Shown here one piece after another: positions 10,701 through 22,798 of a stretch of DNA of 64,000 bases. This stretch comes from Cryptomeria japonica. Its lineage: Eukaryota > Streptophyta > Pinopsida > Cupressales > Cupressaceae. Numbering within the stretch: position 1 is the stretch's first letter; every line of letters begins with the position of its first letter. The stretch covers positions 766,913,330-766,977,329 of the forward strand of contig NC_081408.1 in assembly GCF_030272615.1 (NCBI RefSeq). The letters are read 5' to 3'. The notes beneath the pieces were generated by a model. The model was not told the origin of the DNA. It saw only the letters and a program-made list of their open reading frames with translations, and searched no databases. Both the position numbers and the translations under genes were made by a program.

Positions 10701-12585
10701 AAATATAGAAAAATCACAGTGCATGTTCCGTATTTAACAAACTTGAGATAAATCTGAATAGCTTCTTTCACATTATTGAAATTAGAATGAATCTAAGTTT
10801 TTCTACTTTAGTTAATAGAAGAAACTATTGCTCACCACTCACAGCTCGAAATTTCTCCACTTAGATAAAGAAAAGATACCACCACTCAATGATTGCAAAT
10901 TACTAACTGATTCACTGTAGTAGCACTTATTAGCATACATAACGATGTGTTTAATAACCCTTCATTAGATCATTATTATTGTAGTTATCAAATTTTGTTG
11001 CATTTCAAAGAATTTGATGGTCAAAGTCAATTATGTTTTCTATTTTCCACTTCTTAACAATAATCGTATTGATAGCATGTGGCTCAAATCAAATATAGTT
11101 ACCATATCTGTTTGAACATGGTTAATATGTGTAAAGGTAGTGACAGTTTATGTATAGTTTTTGGAATCTAGTTACCATTCGAACATGGTTAGTATGTGTA
11201 AAGGTATAAAGGTAGTGACAATTTGTAAAATCTAATGTAAAATAATAAAAAAGTTTGATATTTTTTAAAAATTTTTTTTAATGTTTTTGGGAATTACTAT
11301 AATCTTTTTTCAACTAATATTTCTTTCCAAATGTTTATATTTTCGAAAAAATGTATTTCTGACAAATGTCTTACTATTTATACTCGTAAACAAATTTAAC
11401 AAATTCAGTCGAATTTAATAAACACTTCACATTTGAACAGCAACATTATAAGTCGATTAAAAAAATTACTTAATAAGTATATTAAACAAATTTATAAATT
11501 AATAAGTTTAAAAGGTCAAATAACATAATACTATAAAAAATTTATTTCCAATACTAAATATTTCTCAAACATTTATTAAAGTTGAGTTTGTTTACTAGAA
11601 TAAATATTTGTCAAATATTAAGAACAAAATAATTTGTTTGTAAATTTTCATTGGTTAAAAATCAGAATTATATATATATTATATGAAAACAATATTTAAA
11701 AATTTTCCAATATGAGATTTAATTTAATGTAAAAAAGTTACATATATATTTACCCATATAAATTCTCATTACATAATATAATATATTAATTATATAAAAA
11801 AAAAATTACATTGTATAACATTTCCACGCAATAGAAAGTAATCAATTAAAAATAACATAATAGATAACATAATAAAGTTACAAGGTCAAATAACATAATA
11901 GTATAATAACTTTAACATAATACTATAACAAAATTATTAATAATACTATATTTATTATAGTTGTTAAAGTTGAGTTTGTATATAAAATAAATATTTGGAC
12001 AATATTGATAAAGAAAATAAGATAATTATTTGTCAAATATTGATAACGAAAATAAGTAATTTATAAATTTTAATTCATCTAAAATAATAATTTATATATA
12101 TAATAGATAAAATTATAATTTAAAAAAAATTAGCATATCCAATTTATTTAAATATTAAAAAATAAATAAATTAATGAACATTAAACAATTCTATAAATTA
12201 AAATTATATAAATTGATTTGGACATTTCATACAATCATAAAGAATTTTAACAAAAGTCATCCCTTTGTCAATTGTTAAGAAGCAAAAAAATTGTTTGTAA
12301 GTTACATATATTAACAAATATTTATTGTCAGTACATAATATAATATACTAAATATATCAATTTAAATTTAGATTATCTAATATTTCTATGCAATACAAAT
12401 TAATCAATTAAAAAATTACTTCATTACTATATTAAACTAGTTTATAGATTAATAAACTTACAAGGTCAAATAACATAATAGCATAACATCTTTAACATAA
12501 TACTATAAGAAAATTATTAATAATACTACATTCATTAAAGTTGTTAAAAAGTTGATTTTATATATCAAAATAAATATTAGACAAA
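10701..12585. repeat. AT-rich DNA with an irregular array of diverged repeats
   Basis: Three diverged copies are marked by AAGGTCAAATAACATAATA near 11,512, 11,882 and 12,460, each followed by a GTTGA.TTT.TATA.AA.AATAAATATT phrase. Spacings are about 370 and 580 bases, so the array is irregular. The part before about 11,400 shows no clear unit. No coding sequence was seen. The same repeat continues after Copia-C at 20072. Confidence 0.6.
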
Positions 12586-12590
12586 TATTG

Positions 12591-14078
12591 TGATGAATAA
12601 TGATGAACAATAAATACCCTAACTGGTACTGAGAGGGGGGGTGAATCAGTACATACAAAAACTTCTCAACAACTTATCAAGTTAAAACAATTCTAACTGG
12701 TTGTCTTCATCACTGAACTTAACCATGGCAATACCGGTTAAACACAATAAGACTTAAGACATCTAAACCAGTAAAAATGAATACTTCAAATATCATTCAA
12801 TACTTGATAACAACTTCACCAATATACATATGCATGTGTTGTATCAGCAATACCATAACCATTAGCTTTGCATGCATAATCATCTAAACAAAGAATACTC
12901 AGTCATCACATGAAAAATGCACAACTCATAACACATAGATTTTTCATGTAGAAACCCAAATGGGAAAAACCACGATGGGGATGGATACCCACAAGCTAGT
13001 TTTGAATTGTTTTGAAGCTCGCTTTGTTAGGAGCCTAGTTTGGTTAAAGACTTTTACAATAAGGTTCTATTATGAAACGATCTTGTTAAAGATCACCTGG
13101 TTAAGGGATGACTATATACCTTGTTAAAGGTTAAAACCCTATTAAAGGTTACCTTGCTAGAGGATTTGAAGAACTCAATGAACTTGATTCACCTGGTTAG
13201 AGGATTTACAACAAGCCTGTTAAAGCTACCCGGTAAAGGGATTTTCTAACTGTTGAAATGGTTAGAAAATAAAAGGTAAAGCTTTGATCTGATAACAACA
13301 CTACATACTAAGGTAGATCCTTTTCAATCCCTCTACACTGCAATCACACTCTGCAATTTTCCACTCACCTCTACTCGGTAATCACACTCTACAATTTTCC
13401 ACTCACTAGTATGGCAAGTATCTCATCACTCAGATAAAAACACAACATTTACCAACACAAACAATACCAAACATCATTGACCTTATAGACAATAATTAGG
13501 TCGGTAGCATAAACCCTAAACCCTAAACATTTAGGTTTACAATTACAAGCGGTCCAATCCTGACCGTAAAAAACACTTGCATAGAATGAAACAATCTCAA
13601 ACAGATCACGAGTCATTTTGCATCGTCCATTATCCACCACATATAGAAATTAGTAACCCATCATGCTCTCTTCACATATCGCTAAGAAGAATGTTCATTC
13701 CCGAGGTAGACATTTAATGCAATTGATCTTCACATGCAAGATCCTCAAGGAAATCCTTCACATGCACAAAATAGAAGTGGCATTTTGATCTCATCCTTAT
13801 CTCTTAGCTAACTCATCACAGAATGTGACTGGTTGCATCGCATGAGATAGATTTCCAAACCGAAAACCCTAGAGCTGAGATTACCAATCGGTAATCACAC
13901 TTAGTGAAACCTTGACACCGGTTCATGACATCTCTTCATACCGGTTCTCCAACTTGAGCATCAGTAACAACTTCTTCCAATATTCATACCGGTTCACCTA
14001 TACATATTGACATCAATGACAACATACATTATCGTCATATCATCACATGCCAACATATCGGTTCATCAAATGCCAACA
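12591..14078 (-). repeat. Copia-C 3' LTR (1,488 bp)
   Basis: On the plus strand it starts TGATGAATAATG and ends TGCCAACA. It matches the copy at 18575-20071 along its length. It holds GAGAGGGGGGGTGAATCAG near 12631 and GAAACCCAAATGGGAAAAA near 12952, two blocks shared with other LTRs in the window. Confidence 0.92.
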
Positions 14079-14092
14079 ATCTCCCTCTTTGG
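14079..14092 (-). other. Polypurine tract of Copia-C
   Basis: On the minus strand CCAAAGAGGGAGAT directly precedes the LTR start TGTTGG. It is the plus-strand priming site. Confidence 0.8.
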
Positions 14093-14154
14093 CATAGATG
14101 GAAATACTCAATGTAGCATTACAACTATAAATAACATAGACTAGTGCAACTATA

Positions 14155-14252
14155 ACATATATCTTCATCAACATATATCTTCTCCTCCATACATCAGATA
14201 TCTTCTCCCCTACATCAGATATCTTCTCCCCATACATCAAATATCTTCTCCC
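14155..14252 (-). repeat. Short tandem repeats with purine-rich core near the Copia-C 3' end
   Basis: About four to five copies of a unit of about 20 bases, ATACATCAGATATCTTCTCC on the plus strand. On the minus strand each copy carries GGGGAGAAGATAT, similar to a polypurine tract. Extra purine tracts between pol and the 3' LTR are known in Sireviruses. Confidence 0.6.
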
Positions 14253-14391
14253 CCTTTGACAACAATACCAAAGTGGAGGCACAAGCTTCCAAGCTCCACT
14301 ATGTTGCTCCCCTTGTGGAGTAGCATCCTTCAACACATCAAACCTGAAAGATTTCACACTGTAACACTTGAATCATGTGGAGCACAAAGCT

Positions 14392-14760
14392 TTAGTTTAC
14401 ATCATGAAGGGGCAAAATCCCTAATTCACCTCTCAAATAGGTAAATGTAGTCTTCGATAAGGGATTAGTGAACATGTCTACTAACTTCTCCTTACTGGAA
14501 ACATGGTCTAATACAACCTCTTTGTTTTGAACCCTCTCTCTCAAGAAATGATACTTGAGCTCAATGTGTTTAGTTCTAGCATGCAATACCGAATTCTTGG
14601 AAATATTTATTGCACTTGTGTTGTCACAAAATATACTCATTGGTTCAAATATATGTACTTTGAAACCATCCAATACATGCTTCATCCATATTGCTTGAGT
14701 GAAGTTCATAAATGCTGCCACATACTCCACTTCAGTTGTAGACTAGGAAGTATAACTCTG
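14392..14760 (-). pseudogene. Copia-C RNase H remnant
   Basis: The open piece 14730-14392 starts within the Glu-containing motif (MEYVAAF) and continues with [30 protein letters not shown] and a VDMFTNPL terminus. These are standard landmarks of the Copia RNase H C-terminal half. The upstream DSD.A block lies in the broken sequence at about 14,750-14,900. It would degrade the RNA strand of the RNA-DNA hybrid. It ends about 310 bases before the polypurine tract. Confidence 0.85.
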
Positions 14761-14976
14761 CTTCTTACTCATCCAGGAGAATAGTCTTCTACCAAGAAAG
14801 AACGCTCCACCGGTTGTGCTCTTTCAGTCGTCCACATTACCTGCCCAAGTTGCATTGATAAATAATTTGAGATTAAAGTCACCATTGTATGGATACTAGA
14901 ATCCATAATCAACTGTCCCTTTCAGGTATCTAAGAATCCTCTTGACTGCTACTAAGTGGGATTCTCTTGGACTCTT

Positions 14977-15900
14977 CTAAAAACAAGCTACAATGCCTAC
15001 TGCATGAGCAATGTCTGGTTTGTTGTGTACCACATAGTGTAGCTTACTAATCATTGACCGGTATTCCTTCTCATTCACCAACAATGAATCATCTTCCTTA
15101 GTCAATTTGCAATCGGTCACCATCAGTGTAGCAACCAGTTTTCTCTCCTCCATGCCAAAGGTCTTCAATACGTCTTTGACATACTTGGACTGGGTAATAA
15201 AGATACCCTTTTTCATCTACTGAATTTTTAGACCAATGAAGAACTTTATCTCTCCAATGAGAGACATCTCAGACTCTTTCTTCATTTCATCTACAAATGC
15301 ATGACTCATTTTATCATCTCCTCCGAAGATTATGTCATCTACAAATACTTCACAAGGTCATAATTTGATCTCCTTCAGATTTCAGGTAAATGTTGTTGTC
15401 CTCACTTGTTTTCTGAAATCCTATCTTTACAAGATGAGAGTGTAATCATTCATACCATGCCCTTGGTGCTTGCTTCAATCCATACAGGGCCTTGTGTAAT
15501 CTACACACCATGTCACTATCTTCTGATAAGGCAAACCCATCCGGTTGCTCAATATACACTTCTTCTTCTAGGATTCTATTCAACAACGCAGACTTCACAT
15601 CCATCTAATATACCTTGAATCCTTTAAATTCTCCAAATGCAAGTAGCATTCAAACACCTTCCACTCTAGCCACTAGCGAAAAAGTTTCTCCATAGTCTTC
15701 TCCCTCTTCTTGAGCATATCCCTTGCATACAAGTCTTACCTTGTTCCTTACAACTGTGCCTTCTTCATTCACCTTATTCCTAAAGAACCATTTTGTACCT
15801 ATGACACTCTTGTGTTCCAGTCTGGATACCAAAGACCATGTTGCATTCTTTTCTATCTGATCCAACTCCTCTTCTATTGCCTTAATCCAGTCTTAATGTG
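14977..15900 (-). pseudogene. Copia-C reverse transcriptase remnant
   Basis: The N-terminal piece (15865-15650) reads MDQIEKNATWSLV, then KWFFRNKVNEEG and LVCKGYAQEEGEDYGETFS. The catalytic region near 15,320-15,345 still encodes FVDDIIFG, a YVDD-type box. The C-terminal piece (15216-14977) has GIFITQSKYVKDVLKTFG and YRSMISKLHYVVHNKPDIAHAV. Stops and shifts separate the pieces. The enzyme would synthesise element cDNA. Confidence 0.85.
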
Positions 15901-15951
15901 TAAGTTCCTGTCTAGTAGTCTTAGGCTCAATTTAGAAATTATGCAAGAGTT

Positions 15952-17590
15952 TTATTTCACCTTTCTTCTTGTGAGTATCCCTGCATCTTTATCTCCTATG
16001 ATCTGCTTCAGATCATGATGTAGTTTCACATATCTAGGGATGATTCTAGCTTGTTCTGCTTTCTTTTTGTCTTCTTCTTCTTCTTCTTCTCCATCTTCTT
16101 CTTCACCTACTGCAGCTTCTACCGGTATAGGAACACTGAGATCTTTGCTTGTTTCTTTCTTAACCAGTTCCCAGAAAGCTACACTTGGTTCATCTTCCAC
16201 TTGCTCACTGTAGGTTTCCTCAGGTTTCTCAGGGGATTCATCCACCCTGATGTTGATGCTCTCAACAATTCTCTGAGTTCTATTATTGTAGCATTTGAGA
16301 GCTTTTCTCTTAGTGGAATATCCCAAAAATATTCCTTCATCACATTTATCATCAAAGTTGCTCAGATGCTCAGCTCTCTTGATGTAATACTTACTACCAA
16401 AGACTTTAAAATAAATCACTGTGGGAGTCCTCTCAGCCCAGTACTCGTAAGGGGTTTTATCTTTACCTTTCTTTAGAGTACCCGGTTCATAGTATAGACT
16501 GTAGTGCTCACTGCTTCTCTCCAAAAAGTGTGAGCAACCTTTCCTTGGATCAGCATTGTTCTGGCTACTTCAACTATAGTCATGTTATTCCTTTCTGCTA
16601 TGCCATTATGTTGTGGTGTCCCTTGGGTAGACAACTACCTCCTGATACTGTTCTCTTCACATTACTTGTTGAATTCATCAGAAGTGAATTCGCCTCATTA
16701 ATCAGTTCTTAGGCATTTTATCCTTTGACCACTTTTCTTCTCTACTAATTCTCTAAAGGATTTGAACTTTCCAAATTCCTCAGACTTGTCTTTCAAGATG
16801 GTGACCCACATCATTCTTGAGAAGTCATTAGTAAGAATCATAAAATACATATCTCCCTAAATACTTCTAGTTTTAATTGGACCACACAAATTGGTGTGCA
16901 CAAGATCAAGTAAGTTCTATGCTGAAAAAGACACCTTTGAAAGTTGAGGAAGACATCTTCCCATGTTGACCATCTCTGCACAAAGAATTCTCAGGTTTTT
17001 TCAGCAAAGGCAATCCTCTTACTGCCTTGATCTTACTCGCCTTTATAATATTATCAAAATTCATATGACAAAGTCTCCTATTGCATATCCAACTATCATC
17101 AAACTTCACCATTAGACATTGACTAATCTTGGCATTTAACTGAAACAAGTTGCCTTTGGTTTTCTTATCGATCGCAATAAGTTCACCACTCTTTCCAATT
17201 ATACGGTAGACTCCACCTTTGAACTCTAGGATGAGTCCTTTGTCATTTAGCTGAGCAACACTCAAAAGGTTATGCTTAAGACCTTCTATCCAATAGACAT
17301 CATCCACACTTCTTTTTCCATTCATTGAGATGGATCCTTTACCTTTCACCAAACATGGTACATCATTTCCAAACTAGGCAATATCCTCCATCATATTCTT
17401 CTAGAGACAAAAACTTTCTTCGGTCAGCAATCATGTGGTGATAACACCTGCTATCAATGATAAACTCATTTGAGTTGTCAATGTGAGAGACAAGGGATTT
17501 CTTGTCAGACACTTCTTCCTTTACAACTACAAACACTATATCCTCATTCTCTTCATCCTCAGATTCTTCATCAGTAGCAGCTTCATCCAT
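15952..17590 (-). pseudogene. Copia-C protease and integrase remnant
   Basis: The protease piece (17590-17363) shows FIIDSRCYHHMIADRRKF. The usual catalytic D-S-G reads D-S-R, which should abolish activity. The pre-integrase region (17352-16906) has LLSVAQLNDKG and the degraded zinc-binding HMNFDN segment. The integrase core at about 16,900-16,530 is badly broken. The integrase C-terminal region is open from 16524 to 15952, with KTPYEYWAERTP, VFGSKYYIKR and [10 protein letters not shown], followed by a Glu-rich linker and GILTRRKV, which leads into reverse transcriptase. Order and motifs are typical of Copia. Confidence 0.87.
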
Positions 17591-17609
17591 TGCAACAAGA
17601 CAATTTCTC

Positions 17610-18503
17610 CTACCTCCTCCTCCTTTATACTTTCTAAACCTTTTCGGTTTATCCTTATTTTCATTGTTAGGATAGTCAACAGCTATATGTCCTATCTTAT
17701 TGTAGGAAAAAAAAATTTAAAGGAAGCTTACCTCTGTATTTTCCGGTTCCTTTTGGAAGTCTTTTGGCAAGAAGAGCTTCGAACTCCATCAAAATATCCT
17801 AATCATCCATGTCTCTGTTTGGCCTAGATTCATAGATGGTGCTTACTTCTTTTACTTTTCTAGTTGGTGCATCAGATTCTCTAAAGGCTGACTCAGTCTT
17901 CTAAACACTGCCATCATAGCTATTCAACTCTTATGAAGTCAACTTTGCAATGATAGAGTCTAGAGATACCTTTGTCTTGTCGATAGATCTTAACTCCTGA
18001 ATAGTAGCAACTCTGATTGCATAGACTGGTAACAATGATCTCAAAACTTTACTGACAATGGTAGCATCATCAATTGTTCCTCTAGTGCTCTTGATATCTC
18101 CAACCACAGTCTTGATCCTTATGCCATATTGCTGAATTGTCTCTCCTTCAACCATCCTCATGTCTTCAGATTTTCCTCTAAGGCTTTCTTCCTTAGCTTG
18201 CTTGAAATTCTCTTCACCACCATAAATAGTTTCCACAGTGTCCCATACATCTTTAGGAGTGTCCTTATCTTGTACATCAATGAACTCAATATCAGACAGA
18301 CTGCTAATAAGTGCTTCCATGACTTGACCATTTTCTTGAATCTCTCTTTTTTGATCATCAGTTAGAGTGCCAATAGGGATTACATAGACATTCTCAACAT
18401 AGATCCAATGTTGAGCACCCAAACTCTTCATATAAATCTTCATTTTGTCCTTCCATATTTTGAAGTTATCTCTATTGAACTTAGGACCTTCCCTCTTCAT
18501 CAT
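17610..18503 (-). pseudogene. Copia-C gag remnant
   Basis: The open piece 18503-17931 (190 residues) starts MMKREGPKFNRDNFKIWKDK. It has the plant Copia gag pattern FNR.NF..WK..M, then KDVWDTVETIYGG and GETIQQYGIRIKTVV. Downstream the nucleocapsid knuckle survives only as SYNKIGHIAVDYP (about 17,700), with its cysteines lost. The start at 18503 follows the primer site by about 60 bases. It would form the virus-like particle shell. Confidence 0.87.
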
Positions 18504-18560
18504 TAAAGCAAGATCTTTTAGCTCAAGAGGTTAAGATTATATCACCGAGGACCTAGAGTT

Positions 18561-18572
18561 GCTTTGATACGA
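18561..18572 (-). other. Primer-binding site of Copia-C (degenerate)
   Basis: On the minus strand TCGTATCAAAGC follows the 5' LTR. It differs at two positions from TGGTATCAGAGC, the complement of the 3' end of initiator-Met tRNA. Confidence 0.75.
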
Positions 18573-18574
18573 AT

Positions 18575-20071
18575 TGATGAATAATGATTAACAATAAATA
18601 CCCTAACTAGTACAGAGAGGGGGGGGGGGGGGGGTGAATCAGTATATACAAAAAATTCTCAACAACTTATCAAGTTAAAACAATTCTAACCGGTTATCTT
18701 CATCATCAAACTTAACCATGGAAATACTGGTTAAACACAGTAAGACTTCCGATATCTAAACCAGTAAAACTAAATACTTCAAATATCATTCAACACTTGA
18801 TAACAAATTCACCAATATACATATGCATGTGTTGTATTAGGAATACCATAACCATTAGCTCTGCATGCATAATAACCTAAACAAATAATACTCAGTCATC
18901 ACATGAAAAATGGACAACTCATAACACACAGATTTTTCTCATGGAAACCCAAATGGGAAAAACCACGGTGGGGATGAATACCCACAAGCTTGTTTTGAAT
19001 GCTTTTGAAGCTCGCTTTATTAGGAGCCTAGTCCGGTTAAAGACTTTTACAATAAGGTTTTATTAGGAACCGACCCTGTTAAAGATCACCCGGTTAAGGG
19101 ATGGCTATATACCTTGTTAAAGGTTAAAACCCTATTAAAGGTTACCTTGCTAGAGGATTTGAAGAACTCAATGAACTTGAGTCACTTGGTTAGAGGATTT
19201 ACAACAAGCCTGTTAAAGCTACCCGGTGAAGGGATTTTCTAACTGTTGAAATGGTTAGAAGACAATAGGTAAAGCTCTGATCTGATAACAACACTACATG
19301 TTAAGGTAGATTCTTTTCAGTTCCTCTACACTACAGTCATACTCTGCAGTTTTCCACTCACCTCTACTCTGTAATCACACTCTACAATTTTCCACTCACT
19401 GGTATGGCAAGTATCTCATCACTTAGATAAAAACACAACATTTTCCAACACAAACAATACCAAACATCATCAACCTTATAGACAATAATCAGGTCGGTAG
19501 CATAAACCATAAACCCTAAACATTTAGGTTTACAATTACAGGCTGCCCAATCCTGACCGTACAAAACACTTGCATAGAATGAAACAATTTCAAATAGATC
19601 ACAATTCCTTCTGCATCATCCATTCTCTACTGCATATATAAATCAGTAACCCATCATGCTCTCTTCACATACTGCTAAGAAGAATGTTCATTCCTGAGGT
19701 AGACATTTAATGCAATCGATCTTCACATGCAAGATCCTTAAGGAAATCTTTCACGTGCACAAAATTGATGTCGCATTTTGATCTCATCCTTATCTCTTAG
19801 ATAACTCATCACAAAATATCACCAGTTTCATCACAGAAGCTAGATTTCCAAACCACAAACCCTAGAGCTGAGATTACCAACTGGTAATCACACTTAGTGA
19901 AACCTTAACACCAGTTCACTACATGTCTTCATATCGATTCTCCAACTTGAACATCAATAACAACTTCTTCCAATTTTCATACCAGTTCACCTGTACTTAT
20001 TGACATCAATGACAATATACATTATCATCATATCATCATATGCCAACATACTAGTTGATCAAATGCCAACA
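18575..20071 (-). repeat. Copia-C 5' LTR (1,497 bp)
   Basis: On the plus strand it starts TGATGAATAATG and ends TGCCAACA, matching the other copy. It differs by many single bases and by a run of 16 G at about 18,619-18,634, where the other copy has 7. Confidence 0.92.
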
Positions 20072-20399
20072 TATTGGTAAAGACAATAAGAAAAATATTT
20101 GTCAAATATTGATACACAAAATCATTTTTGTTTAAATTGTTATTCATTTAAAACAAGAATTTATATATATAGTAGATGAAACAAACAATTTTAAAAAGTT
20201 TGGCATATCAAATTTATTTAAATATTAAAAACTAATAAATTAATTAACATTCAAAAATTCTTTAAATTATAATTAAAAGTACAATTATTAACATTTCATC
20301 TACATTATTTGCATTTGAATATTGGCAAGCGAGAAAAAAACATTTTAAAAATTATTTACTTTACTTAATTGAAATAATTTTATTATTTAAATAATATAA
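20072..20399. repeat. Continuation of the AT-rich repeat after Copia-C
   Basis: The sequence from 20072 matches the array around 12,000-12,240, with shared phrases such as ATTTGTCAAATATTGATA and ATTTATATATATA. No coding sequence was seen. Confidence 0.6.
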
Positions 20400-20824
20400 A
20401 CATATACAACTGATTTATTTACTACCTTCTTTCAAAAAAATTGAGAAATGGATTGAGTGAGGATAAATTTTGATTTTGACAAACAAAGGAAATACTATCA
20501 AAGAGACTACCAAAGACAATATAGGAAACAAAAAAGTGAACAAATGACAAATGTAGAAAAACAAGAGCGAAAGAGGTGAAGACATTAATCTGATAGGGCA
20601 AGATATGCATAGACAAGATTGCAACTTTCAATACAAGAATTAGGACCACAACATACATAGTCTCAAATTTTAGAATTTTGTAGATGGCAACAACCAATTG
20701 AAGATTAAGTTCATGATACAGTCCAAAATACATGAGAACTCCAATCACATTCCATTAATATGAATGTACATGCACAAAAGAGTGGTTGTAAGAGGGACCT
20801 TTGCGAACAACAGAGGTTGAAAAC
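20400..20824 (+). mobile_element. Left part of the Helitron interrupted by Gypsy-E
   Basis: This short piece reads in one frame with an Arg/Lys/Gln-rich stretch (YYQRDYQRQYRKQKSEQ, about 20,490-20,540). That pattern is common at the N-terminus of Helitron and related plant transposon proteins. It ends in the AAAAC that is repeated after Gypsy-E, and the Helitron zinc-finger region follows directly from 32591. No Helitron 5' end (TC) could be fixed. Confidence 0.55.
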
Positions 20825-21605
20825 TGTATATGGTGAAAATGGAACAACAATATTGAAAGACTAAATAGATTCAACCACCAAACCCTAGCCTAACAACAAT
20901 AAAGATCCACCATAACATATGAAGATTACCTAAGACAATGCAAATCAAATGAAATCACAAAGATTATAACATCACATGTCCAATAGGGTTTGGATCTCCA
21001 TTCTTCCTATCACCATTGATCTTGCTTGATATATTTGCTCTAAGATTTTATGTGTGCACAAGAGCTCAACAAAGAACGGAAATGTGGTTGCAAGTAGGTT
21101 TGATTGCATATGCAAGTCCAAAAGTGTAGTCGGGGCTGAATGCGTAGTGAGGGTTTGATAATGAAGGAAACATCTCCTTATATAGAAGACACTATATGAA
21201 ATGGAGGGATAAGATTGAGAGGTGTAAAAGATAAATGGTCGGCTATGATTAAAGGGTAGGTAGAGAAAATAATAAAATAATGAGAGGGTAGGTAGTGTAT
21301 GAATTAAGAGATGAATGACATGTGTCATGGGTAGAAAAGGCTAATGAATGAATGAATCAATTAAAGATTTATTTAATTAATAGAAGAAGTGGGATCAATT
21401 AAATAAATAAGATATTTATTTAATTTAGGAAAAGGATAATTTAAATAAATAAATATATTTACTTAAATGAGAAATAAGGCTAGAAGAGGATAAATGAATG
21501 AATGAAATAAATAAGGATTTATTTAATTAACAGAAGAATTAGGCTAAAGTAATTAAATAAATAAAATATTTATTTAATTAGACATGACAATTTTAGGTGT
21601 CTACA
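20825..21605 (-). repeat. Gypsy-E 3' LTR (781 bp)
   Basis: Direct repeat of 31804-32585. It includes several TTTATTTAATTA/TAATTAAATAAA palindromic phrases at about 21,360-21,590. Confidence 0.93.
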
Positions 21606-21620
21606 TTTTGCCCCTCTTTG
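21606..21620 (-). other. Polypurine tract of Gypsy-E
   Basis: On the minus strand CAAAGAGGGGCAAAA directly precedes the LTR start TGTAGACACC, as in many plant Gypsy elements. Confidence 0.85.
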
Positions 21621-22119
21621 AGACAATGCAGCTTGTTGCGTTGTTTCAAAGAAGATAATACGAACTGATACAAAGTTGCCCCAAGATGGGAATGATATGC
21701 CCCCTCAAGAGATTGGATGAAAATATCTGAAAAGATCATAGACAATATCTCGATAAGAAAGAAAGGCTAAAATGGATCGACTAGATAAAGTGATAGAGTC
21801 ATGGGATAATGAAGACTGACTTGGGAAATGAGGGCTAGGGCTAGGGCTAGGGAAGTCTATAAGATAGACCATGAGGGGAAAACATCCTCATTGTCATCCA
21901 CACATCCAAGAGATCAGAGTGCAGAGAGAGAATAGAGTAGCAACAATCAGCAGCGATGGCATTGGTGCATAGATTCGATCGCGTTTGCTGATTTTAGAGG
22001 CCAGCAGATGTAGGAGAGCCGATGAGTACTACAAAACCTCCTTGTACTTTGTCACAATAAATGTTGTCATTAATGCATGCTAGGTAGGGCAAAAATTGCG
22101 CTTTAGGTATGTCTAGAAA

Positions 22120-22455
22120 AAATGTCAAGCGGGGTAAAAACGTCAAGGCGCGTCTAGGTAGGCTAGGCGCGTTTGTGCAGAGCATAGGCATGTTTGTGCA
22201 ATATGTAAGCGCATTTAAGTCATGAAGGCATGTTTGTGTCAAAAATGTGTATTTATGTCTTCTAGGCCAAATCGGCAGTTCTATGATGAACATACAATGT
22301 CAATTGGATAAGCTGCTAAGAGGATACACTCAAGTAGGTCCTCTAGGGAAGACTACGATAGAAAATAGGGCGAGGATTGACAATTTTGTGATAGAGAATA
22401 CGTTGCCAATTAGGAAACTACTCAAGAGGATACACTCAAGTAGAGGCCCTAGGAT
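22120..22455. repeat. Short dispersed and paired repeats in the Gypsy-E 3' region
   Basis: Between 22,120 and 22,260 the phrase GGCGCGTTTGTG and variants recur at least three times. A second pair is AGAGGATACACTCAAGTAG (about 22,318 and 22,424), each followed by a CCTAGG-type end. No coding function is evident. Confidence 0.5.
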
Positions 22456-22467
22456 AGGATAGATTGA

Positions 22468-22765
22468 GGCACTTTGCGATGAACAGTGAGTACCAAGACA
22501 TAGTACTTTGTGATGAATAGGGAGTACTAAAAAGAGTAGCACTTTGTGATGAATAGGGAGTGCAAATATGAGCAGCACTTTGTGATGAACAAGGAGTGCA
22601 AAAACACATAGTACTTTGTGATGAACAGGGAGTACCACTAGGATAAAAGCAACACTTTGTGATGAACAGTGCATGTCACTAGGATAGAAGCAACACTTTG
22701 TGATGAATAGTGAGTGTCACTAGGATAAAAAGCAGCATTTTGTGATGAACAAGGAATACCACTTT
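22468..22765. repeat. Minisatellite, unit about 42 bp, 8 copies
   Basis: Eight copies of a unit with the core CACTTTGTGATGAACAGGGA follow each other. The variable part is often GTACCACTAGGATAAAAGCA or a relative. The array ends about 35 bases before the PMD fragment. Tandem arrays in the 3' non-coding region are known from Tat/Ogre elements. Confidence 0.85.
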
Positions 22766-22798
22766 GATTGACACAGTTGCTTTACTTGACTGCAGGAT

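Larger units (their letters stand above)
12591..20071 (-). mobile_element. Copia-C: complete but decayed Copia element, minus strand
   Basis: Two direct LTRs (12591-14078 and 18575-20071) enclose gag and pol, which read on the minus strand. The element is flanked by perfect 5-bp duplications TATTG (12586-12590 and 20072-20076). Primer site and polypurine tract are both in place. Domain order is gag, protease, integrase, reverse transcriptase, RNase H, which defines Copia. Long LTRs, an integrase tail of the GIFLGYST type and GILTRR before reverse transcriptase resemble the Sirevirus (SIRE/Maximus) lineage, as in Copia-A. All domains carry stops, and the LTRs differ visibly, so it is older than Copia-A. 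It inserted into the AT-rich repeat array. Confidence 0.93.

Noticed and set aside
13449-13640. Minus-strand frames in both Copia-C LTRs (13449-13640 and 19382-19564)
   Set aside because: They are the same LTR sequence read twice, with no conservation of length or start. LTRs do not encode this in known relatives.
16051-16476. Plus-strand 141-codon frame with poly-Phe
   Set aside because: Shadow of the Glu-rich linker and integrase tail of Copia-C on the other strand.
20415-20748. Two minus-strand frames of 69 and 108 codons rich in Leu, Phe and Ile
   Set aside because: They are the reverse of the Helitron N-terminal piece. Composition is hydrophobic because the plus strand is purine-rich. 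No start context or domain.
22468-22765. Considered as a CRISPR array because of regular repeats
   Set aside because: Units are diverged and contiguous, spacers are not unique, and the sequence is plant nuclear DNA.
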